Below, piece by piece: positions 56,848 to 64,000 of a stretch of DNA of 64,000 nt. Location: assembly GCA_965201045.1 (NCBI GenBank), contig OZ241746.1, forward strand, positions 5,332,001 through 5,396,000, given 5' to 3'. The DNA comes from JAPORK01 sp026710285. Lineage in GTDB: Bacteria; Pseudomonadota; Gammaproteobacteria; Pseudomonadales; Endozoicomonadaceae. The position numbers were made by a program, and so were the translations under genes. Numbering within the stretch: the first letter of the stretch is position 1; each line of letters starts with the position of its first letter. A model generated the notes under the pieces. It was given only the letters and a program-made list of their open reading frames with translations. It was not told the DNA's origin and ran no database searches.

Positions 56848-58668
56848 ATGGAAAAAGTATTTACTCTCTGTTCGCCTGAAGAATTCATTAGTAAAAGTAA
56901 TAATATTATTAAACCTCCCTTTGAAAATGGTTATAACTCTATAGATGAAATTTATAAAGAGCATGCACAAAAAACACAAAGTGAGCCATTAGCCAATGCA
57001 TTGAGTCTTGCGTCTGAAATTTGCTCAATGATACTGCAACCAAATAGTATTAACAAACCCTTTAAACCTTGTATACAGCTTAAAGGCAGTCGTTCATCAA
57101 CTCCTGATGATTTTGCTACTGATCAACTAGAATTTATAGAAAAGGTTTATATCCGTATAACTGAACCATTAGTTAAGGCTCGTTTTGCTGATTTACTTTG
57201 GTTGTGCGTTAATCCCAAAAAAATTGTTTATGCAAAGACTGCTATTCAAAGCTATCTTATACTCCCAATTGATGATGATACCTGGATCTCCGGGATTAAT
57301 GATTGCTGGGAAAGGTGTATTCGATTAGCTAAACAGATTAATAACTCTAACTTTATTAGCACTATAGAGCATGCATTACAAAAAGCTTTCGCTAAAGATT
57401 ATTCAGATAGCCCATCAATGAACCTTTCGATTGCTAATCTGATTAGCAATAATGGTTTGTGTAAAGATCAGCTTGAATCTATTGTTGAAAAGTTATTTAA
57501 TCATGCGACTCATTTTTATTCTTCCAAAAATTATCAGTTTGCCCAAAAATATTTGTTTTTGGCGAAACAAATGTTTAAAAAACTGAGTAAAGAGGATCGC
57601 AGATTAAATTGCTTAAAGTTAATTGCAGAGTGCTTTGAGTCAGAAGGCGATTCCAAACGTAATCACAATCCTCCAAAATGTATAGCTGCTAATTATTTTT
57701 ATCAACAGGCTCTGCAAGCATACAGAGACATCCCAGCTGCAAAAAGAGAAGACCTTAATATAACATTAAAACTGGCTCAGATAAAAAATAAAATTGCTGA
57801 TGCAGGTGCTGGTTCATTAGGTGAAATGCAGTTAATTGAAACGAAAGGAATGGATATTTCTGAGGCAATTAAAAATGCACAAAAATATGTTGGCGGGAAA
57901 GAAAGTTCATGTTCTGCTTTGTTACATCTTACAAATTTTCCCACACCCAAACACCAGGAATTACAAACAGAAACCATTAAGCTAATTCAAAAATTTCCGG
58001 CAAGCAACTTATGTGACACAAATCATATGGCTAATGATGGAAGAATCATTGCTAAAACACCCGGATTCATTGATATTGAAAGCAAAGAAGGTCAGCAAGC
58101 AGTAACCAGCAAAACTATTCAGTACTTTTTAGAGAATTATCTGCTGCTTAAAGTAAAAGGACAAATTATTCCTGCACTAAATCAGATCTTATCAGAATTC
58201 AGAATTACAGAAGAGTATTTAAAAGAGATATGCTGCAGATCACCAGTAGTTCCTGAAGATAGAGAATTTCGCATAGCAAGTGGATTATGGCATGGTTTTG
58301 AGTATCGATTTGGTGATAGTATTTATATACTTGCTCCTCAGGTTGAACACCTGGTCAGAACAATGTTAAAAAATATCGGTGTGCAGACATCAAATACTGA
58401 TAAGAACAGCATTGAAAATGAAAATGGCTTAACTACTTTACTCAACAACGAACACATCAGAGAAATATTCAGTGAAGACCTACTGTTTGAGCTAAAAGCA
58501 TTGTTTACAGAACCTGTTGGTGCCAATTTACGTAATAACGTGTCACATGGTTTATTGGATGATAAACAGTCTAATTCACTGTGCTCTGTTTATAGTTGGT
58601 GGCTGGTTTTAAGGTTAGTAATTAGATCATTACATGAATTGGAATCTGGTATTATGAGGCGCAATTAA
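56848..58668 (+). CDS. DUF4209-like protein with a HEPN-type R-x4-H motif
   Basis: 606 residues with AAAGGC before the ATG. There is no signal peptide. The N-terminal half is helical, with RFADLLWLCVNPKKIVYAKTAIQSYL and TPR-like helices (QFAQKYLFLAKQMFKKL, YFYQQALQAYRDIP). The C-terminal third reads like the DUF4209 family as I remember it: REFRIASGLWHGFEYRFGDSIYILAPQVEHLVR, then EPVGANLRNNVSHGLLD. R562-N-N-V-S-H567 is the R-x4-6-H motif of HEPN ribonucleases. This suggests an RNase, perhaps in phage defence, but it is inference. It lies between two IS256 tails, which suggests acquisition. Confidence 0.7.
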   Translation: MEKVFTLCSPEEFISKSNNIIKPPFENGYNSIDEIYKEHAQKTQSEPLANALSLASEICSMILQPNSINKPFKPCIQLKGSRSSTPDDFATDQLEFIEKVYIRITEPLVKARFADLLWLCVNPKKIVYAKTAIQSYLILPIDDDTWISGINDCWERCIRLAKQINNSNFISTIEHALQKAFAKDYSDSPSMNLSIANLISNNGLCKDQLESIVEKLFNHATHFYSSKNYQFAQKYLFLAKQMFKKLSKEDRRLNCLKLIAECFESEGDSKRNHNPPKCIAANYFYQQALQAYRDIPAAKREDLNITLKLAQIKNKIADAGAGSLGEMQLIETKGMDISEAIKNAQKYVGGKESSCSALLHLTNFPTPKHQELQTETIKLIQKFPASNLCDTNHMANDGRIIAKTPGFIDIESKEGQQAVTSKTIQYFLENYLLLKVKGQIIPALNQILSEFRITEEYLKEICCRSPVVPEDREFRIASGLWHGFEYRFGDSIYILAPQVEHLVRTMLKNIGVQTSNTDKNSIENENGLTTLLNNEHIREIFSEDLLFELKALFTEPVGANLRNNVSHGLLDDKQSNSLCSVYSWWLVLRLVIRSLHELESGIMRRN

Positions 58669-58793
58669 AACACGTCATATACCGTCTAAATATTGGTATT
58701 TCAGCTCACAGGTTATCTTATCTGTTAAACTTAATAAGGCAGCTGGCATTGCGGAGAATGCGCTTTGATGAAGATAAATGGCATCAGGTAGTT
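58669..58793. other. Short gap before IS256 relic
   Basis: No gene or repeat recognised. It links the HEPN-like gene stop to the IS256 tail. Confidence 0.4.
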
Positions 58794-59055
58794 AACAACC
58801 AATCCTATTGAGTCAACATTTGTTACGATCAGGTATCGTATAAAACAATCAAAAGGATGTTTGTCACGCAATGGCATGCTGCATATGATCTTTAAGCTCA
58901 GAGAATGTGCAGAGAAGAACTGTTATCGATTAAGAGGTTTCATACAGCTACTCAAAGTTGTCACAAGAATAAATTTCAAAGATGGAATTGAGTGAACTGA
59001 ATCAAACCAGACCATCGCTTTATGAAACTTCAAACACTAGTTTTGACAATAACTC
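58794..59055 (+). mobile_element. IS256 right-end fragment
   Basis: It begins AACAACCAATCCTATTGAGTC (the NPIEST codons) and runs to CAATAACTC, matching 23064-23325 with scattered differences and a stop (GAGTGA) in the tail. No left end is present. Same orientation as the relic at 56304, on the other side of the HEPN-like gene. Confidence 0.88.
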
Positions 59056-59178
59056 AAGCTTTCGCTGTTACTCTTTCCAGCCGCCCTGTTGTCATGGCTG
59101 GCTTACCTCCTCTCTGTGTAAAAAACAGCCCCCCTCTAATGTGAAATCCATGTTTCCCTGAAAAGTTTCAAAATACGA

Positions 59179-59296
59179 TAGTGTTTAATTCTGTGTGTCT
59201 ACATGACAGGATTCTATTTATCAGAAGGAGTTGAATTTAAATGACTCATTTCAGTAGCCCTCTCCCGGACTTCAGAATATGATAACATTTCACCAT
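59179..59296. repeat. 118-base segment duplicated at 56186
   Basis: Covers the 3' end of the protease gene and 35 bases beyond its stop. The identical copy lies 2993 bases upstream in the same orientation. Confidence 0.85.
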
Positions 59297-60023
59297 TTGC
59301 AATTCTTTGCATGAAGTCTTCCGGAGAAAAGTCATCTTGTTCAAAAGCTGACATTAGCTTTTCTGCAAATAATGTGCAATAATCTCCACAGCTAAACCAG
59401 TCCTTTTGCAGACAAGTTTTCGTAAAAAGAACATCTGTTCCCTTAAACGATGGTAAGCATTTAAGATGATCATCTAAAATTTTCCCTACTGAACACTTTA
59501 CGTATTTACCTTTGTAAAGCCTTAACCGTTCCTTCAAGGGATCATATCCCATAGGATCAAAAAATATTAAAAACCGTTTTCCTTTTGCAGTTTTTCCCTT
59601 GATAAAAAACGAGGCATGACCAATAAAACTACCCTTCCCTATTTTACTGCACATAAGACTTATAAAAAGGAATTTTTTGTTTTCGTAATAGCGTCGTATC
59701 AGCTTACGCTCACAAAAAAAGACCGACGAATTATCGTGAAATTCAAAAAAATAGCAATCATCTTTTAACTTTATTGGAGCAAATTCTCTGTCTCGCGACA
59801 GACCAAAAGTTCTTATGTGAGAGACTGCAGACAAAACCGTTAGTATTGGCTTGACAAACACATTTATTAAAATATTTATAAGTTGCTTATAAAGCGATGA
59901 AAAAAATGTTGCGTTTTGCTTAGACTGTGCAACCACTTCTTTAAATAGTTGATGATAATCTTTATTCTCAGGCTGAACTGTTGTTATATTTGGTGGTGAA
60001 TACACTGTTAATTTTGGACCCAT
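59214..60023 (-). CDS. CE-clan (Ulp/deubiquitinase-like) cysteine protease, probable effector
   Basis: 269 residues with GAGGTT before the ATG. There is no signal peptide; residues ~49-70 are hydrophobic. The order of residues fits CE-clan proteases: His136 (GHASFFI), Asp156 (FFDPMG), Gln206 and Cys212 (LQKDWFSCGDYCTLFAEKL). CE-clan enzymes include SUMO/ubiquitin proteases and bacterial effectors such as SseL, ElaD and ChlaDub1; YopJ acetyltransferases are related but use Glu. The Gln-x5-Cys with a following helix favours a protease. The substrate cannot be read from sequence. Its last ~28 codons are duplicated at 56186. Confidence 0.72.
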   Translation of the reverse strand: MGPKLTVYSPPNITTVQPENKDYHQLFKEVVAQSKQNATFFSSLYKQLINILINVFVKPILTVLSAVSHIRTFGLSRDREFAPIKLKDDCYFFEFHDNSSVFFCERKLIRRYYENKKFLFISLMCSKIGKGSFIGHASFFIKGKTAKGKRFLIFFDPMGYDPLKERLRLYKGKYVKCSVGKILDDHLKCLPSFKGTDVLFTKTCLQKDWFSCGDYCTLFAEKLMSAFEQDDFSPEDFMQRIANGEMLSYSEVRERATEMSHLNSTPSDK

Positions 60024-60377
60024 AACTTAACCTCGATTACGTAAACACTTCAAACTGTTTTGAGTGATTCCGTGTGATTTCTGATTCAAAAAAACAAACA
60101 GCACTGATTTATACATTTTTTAATGCATATACTTTTAAGAAGTATTTTTTAAAATCAACAATTTAAAAAATAATTTGAAATGCTTACACAAAACTAATTA
60201 GTATGTGGAAAATTACCCTGATAAACAGCTATTGTACCGCAAATTCAAAGTAAAAGAAAGATAAAACTGTACTGTTTTTCTTTGCAAATTACAGTAAAAA
60301 TAAATTATTCAACCGGTTAAACTGGCAGTACATACTCATACTTTATTTTTTATAAATACTGCAAACTGTTTTTTTGA
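60024..60377. other. AT-rich intergenic region
   Basis: It holds the promoter side of the protease gene (minus strand) and the 3' side of thiL. No gene or repeat is seen. Confidence 0.4.
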
Positions 60378-61355
60378 TCAAAGTCCTGGACAGCTAAAAT
60401 GATTAAAACCTTGCGGGGCATATCTCTTTCCCTTCGTATCAATTATTCCCTGCCGGTCTGTTATTACACCAATTTCTGTAACACTGACAGGGCAGCCTTC
60501 GGGAAAGATTTTTTGTTTTGGCCAGCAAAAACAGAGCTGATAATCATCACCACCGGTTAAAGCAAAATCACGCGCTTCCTGCAAACCATAACTATTTAAC
60601 AGTGAAGAAGACAAAGGTATTGTGTTGATATCAAGTGTTGCACCAGTCTGACTGCTGATGAGTATATGACCAAGATCTGCCAGTAATCCATCAGAGATAT
60701 CAATGGCAGTACGCACACCATTGTCACTTAACCATCTTCCAAGAACAAACTGTGGCTGTGGAGCATAATAAGCTTTTAGCAAACAATTTTCTTCCTGCTG
60801 CTCTCTGTCAGATACATCGAGCTGCCAAAGCTTTCCGGAAAGTACTAATGGCAATGCACCCGCTCCGTTACCAAGCGTACCACTGACAAAAATGCGATCT
60901 CCCGGTTTCGCGCCACTGCGTGTCAGTATTTTTTTTGCAGGCACAAATCCCTGCACATGAAAACTCAGACATAGCGGACCGCAGGTTGTATCCCCTCCAA
61001 TCAAGGTGATATTGTATTTTTGAGCTAACAGAGCAAGACCTTCACTAAATGGCTGTAGCCAGTTTTGGTCTGCTTCCGGCAAAGAGATTGCAACAGAAAA
61101 ACTATGTGGTTCAGCACCAGTTGCGGCAAGATCACTGAGACTTGCTGAAAGCGTACGTATAGCAATTAACTTTGCTGGTGCATTTTTTGGAAAATGCTTT
61201 TCTGCAATATAGGTATCAATACTTTGAGCAAGCAGACAACCTTCAGGTACATCAATAACAGCACAGTCATCCCCGTTACCTAAAATAATATGCTGTGTGT
61301 GAGGTTGCAATTGCGAACAATTAAACCATTGGTTAATTAAAGAGAATTCATCCAT
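60378..61355 (-). CDS. thiL: Thiamine-monophosphate kinase
   Basis: 325 residues, normal length. It phosphorylates thiamine monophosphate to the active diphosphate. Motifs: EFSLINQWF start, GNGDDCAVID, SIDTYIAEKHFP, SLSDLAATGAEP, GGDTTCGPL, VSGTLGNGAGAL, TAIDISDGLLADLGHIL and LTGGDDYQL. The usual nusB and pgpA neighbours are absent here, so it stands alone. Confidence 0.97.
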   Translation of the reverse strand: MDEFSLINQWFNCSQLQPHTQHIILGNGDDCAVIDVPEGCLLAQSIDTYIAEKHFPKNAPAKLIAIRTLSASLSDLAATGAEPHSFSVAISLPEADQNWLQPFSEGLALLAQKYNITLIGGDTTCGPLCLSFHVQGFVPAKKILTRSGAKPGDRIFVSGTLGNGAGALPLVLSGKLWQLDVSDREQQEENCLLKAYYAPQPQFVLGRWLSDNGVRTAIDISDGLLADLGHILISSQTGATLDINTIPLSSSLLNSYGLQEARDFALTGGDDYQLCFCWPKQKIFPEGCPVSVTEIGVITDRQGIIDTKGKRYAPQGFNHFSCPGL

Positions 61356-61717
61356 TTTATTAGTCTGTTCTTTATGCCTGTTAACTCAATTTAAAATATA
61401 CATTTAAAAAATATTATCATCCACATAACAATGATTAAAAGATATTTCCTGTTTACATTGTATGTGGTTTTTCTGGGTATAAAATTTATCTGCTGCTTCT
61501 GCGCAGATAATGATAACGCAAGCCGTTTTTAGTTACCCTATAATACAACAATTTTAAACATTTTTTGTAAGCCAAGACCTTATATTTTCAGGGCTGCCTG
61601 ATACATCATCTGTGTTGCGTAAAAATATTAAAATAAACTGACATCCGGATAATTTCTACTAAACTTACCATGAAGTTATTACTATAAAAAGATACGGATA
61701 ATGGGAAAACAAAAACT
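61356..61717. other. Intergenic region between divergent thiL and the FAD oxidoreductase
   Basis: It must contain both promoters. No gene is seen and no strong promoter can be chosen. Confidence 0.4.
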
Positions 61718-63361
61718 ATGAAAACATTATCGTTTACCTTAAATATTTTTTATCTCGCCATCCTGTTAATCAGTACAATTTTTTCCGGCAATACCGGTGC
61801 TGCACTTAAATTAAATGAAAGCCGCACACTCTGTTATTCATATAGCGGAATCACCGACAGTGCTTGTTTCGGCATACTTAAACCACTTAACTCCAGACAG
61901 GTAAAACAGGCTTATACACACGCATTGAAGAATCATAAAAAAATTACAATTCGTGGTTCAGGATATTCATCTGGAGAACAGTGCCTGCCAGGAGCCACTA
62001 CAGATACATACCTGCTCAGCACTCAAAACATGAAAGATATCAAACTCATATCAGAAACAGACAATACCATTGTATTGCGTGTTGCTGCCGGAATTACCTG
62101 GCGTGAAGCAATCAGGTGGGTTAAACAAACCAGGAAAATGGATGTTATTCCTTTTGATGCGCCAGCCGTCAGTGACACTACTATTTCCGGTTCTTATAGC
62201 GCACACGCTTATTCCGGGCGATCCCACATAAACAATTGCTATATGCCAGATTATGTACAGCAACTTCAGCTAATTACGCCAGCAGGAACCCTGCTGTGTC
62301 GCTATTTAAAAAAAGCAGAAAATGATTATACTGCGGTAGGTGAAATGAACTCCTCTGATACGTCATCCATTGATCAGACTAAACTAAATGAAATATGTAG
62401 CTATCTTCCAGGTTCACTGGGAAAATTTGGTGTAATTACTGAACTAGATGTAGCGTTTGAAAAAATTCCTGAAAACTTTGTAATCGAGAGTGATGTAATT
62501 ACTAAATCTAATAATCTGGATGATTTTATTACACATCTGGTTGCAAACACCACTGAAAAAGAAAAATTTCCCCTTTATAATTATGGAGTTAAAGGTTTAT
62601 TACAATGGAATGATGCTGGTGAATTTCAGGGGCTTTTGATTGGATCTGCCGGTAAATCAAGTGCTGATACAAACATAACAAAATCATTCCTGGGTTATAA
62701 TGAACCCACATTATACAATCAATTCCGCTATGCATTAGCGCATATCAAAACAAGCAACTGGCATGATATGCTTCCTGAAACAAAAGGCATCAGCAAACCT
62801 TTTTTATGGAGCTTCTGTCATGATACGCTCACAGAAACAAAAAAAACACTTGGATTCAACTATCCATCATTTATTTCCCAGATGACAAGTCTTTTTGCAG
62901 GTCATGACCTGAGATACAGAACTGTACACCAGTCATGGTTTATCCCTGAAAGTAATATAGGGAATTTAAAAACTTTTATAATGTCGGTACAAGATGCCCT
63001 TAAGAATCCTGATTTTTCTTTAATTAAAAAAAGGATTTTGTCGCAGGAACTTCTGCCTCTGCCCGGGAGCAAACACCCGAGTCACATTACTTCGCAGCAT
63101 GGTGCAGGTTATTTGTATACTTTGGTACTGGCAGTACGTAATGATAGTGAAACAGCGCAAATAACTGCATTTCTTAAAAGCCTTACAAATCAGGCTGTTA
63201 AATCAACAATCATTCCACTGATTTTTACAGAAAATCATATGGAAAATAATGTATTGAAAGAATCGAATCCTCAGCATCTTAAACTTGATGAATTAAGTCT
63301 TAGCACCGACCCTAACCGACTCCTTACATCTGCTTTGTGGGAACGCTTCGAAAACACTTAA
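61718..63361 (+). CDS. Secreted FAD-binding (VAO/PCMH-type) oxidoreductase
   Basis: 547 residues with a signal peptide (LNIFYLAILLISTIFSGNTGAA). The FAD domain shows KITIRGSGYSSGEQCLPGA (~76-93), VLRVAAGITWREAIRWV, SDTTISGSYSAHAYSGRSH and SLGKFGVITELDVAFEK (~242-260). This is the layout of p-cresol methylhydroxylase/vanillyl-alcohol oxidase enzymes, including aldonolactone oxidases and cytokinin dehydrogenases. A His for covalent FAD is not certain. The substrate cannot be told. Export of a flavoprotein is unusual; it would need to bind FAD outside or use Tat, but no twin-arginine is seen. Confidence 0.82.
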   Translation: MKTLSFTLNIFYLAILLISTIFSGNTGAALKLNESRTLCYSYSGITDSACFGILKPLNSRQVKQAYTHALKNHKKITIRGSGYSSGEQCLPGATTDTYLLSTQNMKDIKLISETDNTIVLRVAAGITWREAIRWVKQTRKMDVIPFDAPAVSDTTISGSYSAHAYSGRSHINNCYMPDYVQQLQLITPAGTLLCRYLKKAENDYTAVGEMNSSDTSSIDQTKLNEICSYLPGSLGKFGVITELDVAFEKIPENFVIESDVITKSNNLDDFITHLVANTTEKEKFPLYNYGVKGLLQWNDAGEFQGLLIGSAGKSSADTNITKSFLGYNEPTLYNQFRYALAHIKTSNWHDMLPETKGISKPFLWSFCHDTLTETKKTLGFNYPSFISQMTSLFAGHDLRYRTVHQSWFIPESNIGNLKTFIMSVQDALKNPDFSLIKKRILSQELLPLPGSKHPSHITSQHGAGYLYTLVLAVRNDSETAQITAFLKSLTNQAVKSTIIPLIFTENHMENNVLKESNPQHLKLDELSLSTDPNRLLTSALWERFENT

Positions 63362-63371
63362 CATTCTTCCT

Positions 63372-63431
63372 GACAGTCCCTGAATCTTATCAGGTACGCA
63401 GTAAAACCCCTCTCTTTAGGGACTGTCTTTT
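63372..63431 (+). terminator. Possible terminator after the FAD oxidoreductase gene
   Basis: GACAGTCCC (63372-63380) pairs with GGGACTGTC (63419-63427), followed by TTTTAT. A smaller hairpin CCTGA/TCAGG lies inside. It overlaps the end of the dispersed repeat, so the structure may be partly a by-product of that. Confidence 0.4.
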
Positions 63432-63856
63432 ATACACAAATATTTCAATAAAAATTAATATTATCTGGGGGAATGAACAAATCAGCACAGGTGAACTCAG
63501 ATAATATCAGCTTTCGTATAATTTCAATACAACTATGTCCGCTGGCTGAGTCTGTCAAAGCCTGGAGAAAAAAGTAATCTGGCTTCGACAGGCTCAGCCC
63601 ACGGTTGTACGCTCGAAAGGCTGGTATATTCGGCAAGAAACAAACATGCCAGAGTAAAAAACTAAACCTGAAAGTAAAGGCACCGGGCTTCGACAAGCTC
63701 AGCTCACGGTGTACGTACAGCAAAGGCATAGACTCGTCATTCCTGCGAAAGGAGGAATCCACAGCCTACAGTGCGTTCAGCAAATTGGTATATTCAGTAG
63801 GAGACAAATCTGTCAGGATAAAAATTGAAGGTTAAAAAAATCTGACTAAGAGACAG
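63423..63856. repeat. Dispersed repeat / MITE-like element, copy 4 (compound)
   Basis: The left end CTGTCTTTTATACACAAAT equals the inverted right end of the 12684 copy. The right end, read inverted, is CTGTCTCTTAGTCAGATTTT. Inside are two units of a CTCTGGCATGTTTGT...GAATATACCAG block and GGCTTCGACARGCTCAGC palindromes. The outer context CTTTAAGGGAGGGG is also shared, inverted, with the 12684 copy (CCCTCCCTAAAGG), so that part may belong to the element. Confidence 0.65.
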
Positions 63857-64000
63857 CTTTAAGGGAGGGGAGGAAGTCAACAGTATCTGTTTACAATCTT
63901 TTACAGAGTGAAAACAAGCAGAAATGGTACTATTTTTCACTCTCAACCAATAAAATAAAGCCCATATTACAAAATTCAGACTAGCCCTGAAGATTAACAC
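63857..64000. other. Window end, no gene supported
   Basis: A minus-strand frame enters from beyond the window (63794-64000), but it overlaps the repeat and has no recognisable content. I do not call it. Confidence 0.4.

Overview
The window looks like the chromosome of an AT-rich, host-associated gammaproteobacterium. The core genes (dapA-bamC-purC-birA, clpS-clpA, coaBC, psd, glyA, panD, thiL and a full atp operon) are gammaproteobacterial. They are separated by long AT-rich gaps, decayed transposons and a large set of secreted proteins that look eukaryotic. Two secreted proteins carry BIR (inhibitor-of-apoptosis) zinc domains and one carries an SRCR domain. From memory, bacterial IAP-like proteins are known from Endozoicomonadaceae, notably the intranuclear mussel parasite Ca. 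Endonucleobacter. I infer a relative of that group; no search was run.

Layout. 1-12.7 kb is accessory: the end of an SRCR membrane protein, an RHS/YD-repeat protein with a membrane C-terminus, a secreted protein distantly related to a family further along, a BNR-type propeller, and a short secreted BIR protein. 13.0-19.1 kb is core (birA, purC, bamC, dapA on the minus strand; bpt and infA on the plus strand). 19.4-24.5 kb holds a probable type III chaperone and its effector. The effector is cut in two by an IS256-family element that itself carries a group II intron. 24.6-36.1 kb is mostly core (clpA, clpS, coaBC, psd, glyA, two tRNAs, panD), with an IS427-type element containing a nested MITE and one acidic repeat protein. 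36.3-39.8 kb has a secreted ankyrin protein and repeat debris. 39.8-47.0 kb is the atp operon atpIBEFHAGDC.

47.3-52.9 kb holds three tandem secreted paralogs with duplicated promoters and 3' flanks. 53.3-55.9 kb encodes a secreted protein with four BIR domains. 56.2-60.0 kb is a mosaic: a DUF4209/HEPN-like gene between two IS256 tails, and a CE-clan-like cysteine protease whose 3' end is duplicated 3 kb away. thiL and a secreted FAD oxidoreductase follow, and the window ends in dispersed repeats.

How it may work together. The core genes are ordinary metabolism and energy supply. The accessory genes would act outside the bacterium: BIR proteins on host apoptosis, a Ulp-like protease on ubiquitin-like modifiers, a lipase effector (now broken) on lipids, and ankyrin and SRCR proteins in binding. 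Several of these roles are inferred only from domain recognition by eye. The least expected structural result is a 244-253 bp MITE that duplicates TTAA on insertion, shown by two independent filled/empty-site comparisons inside the window.
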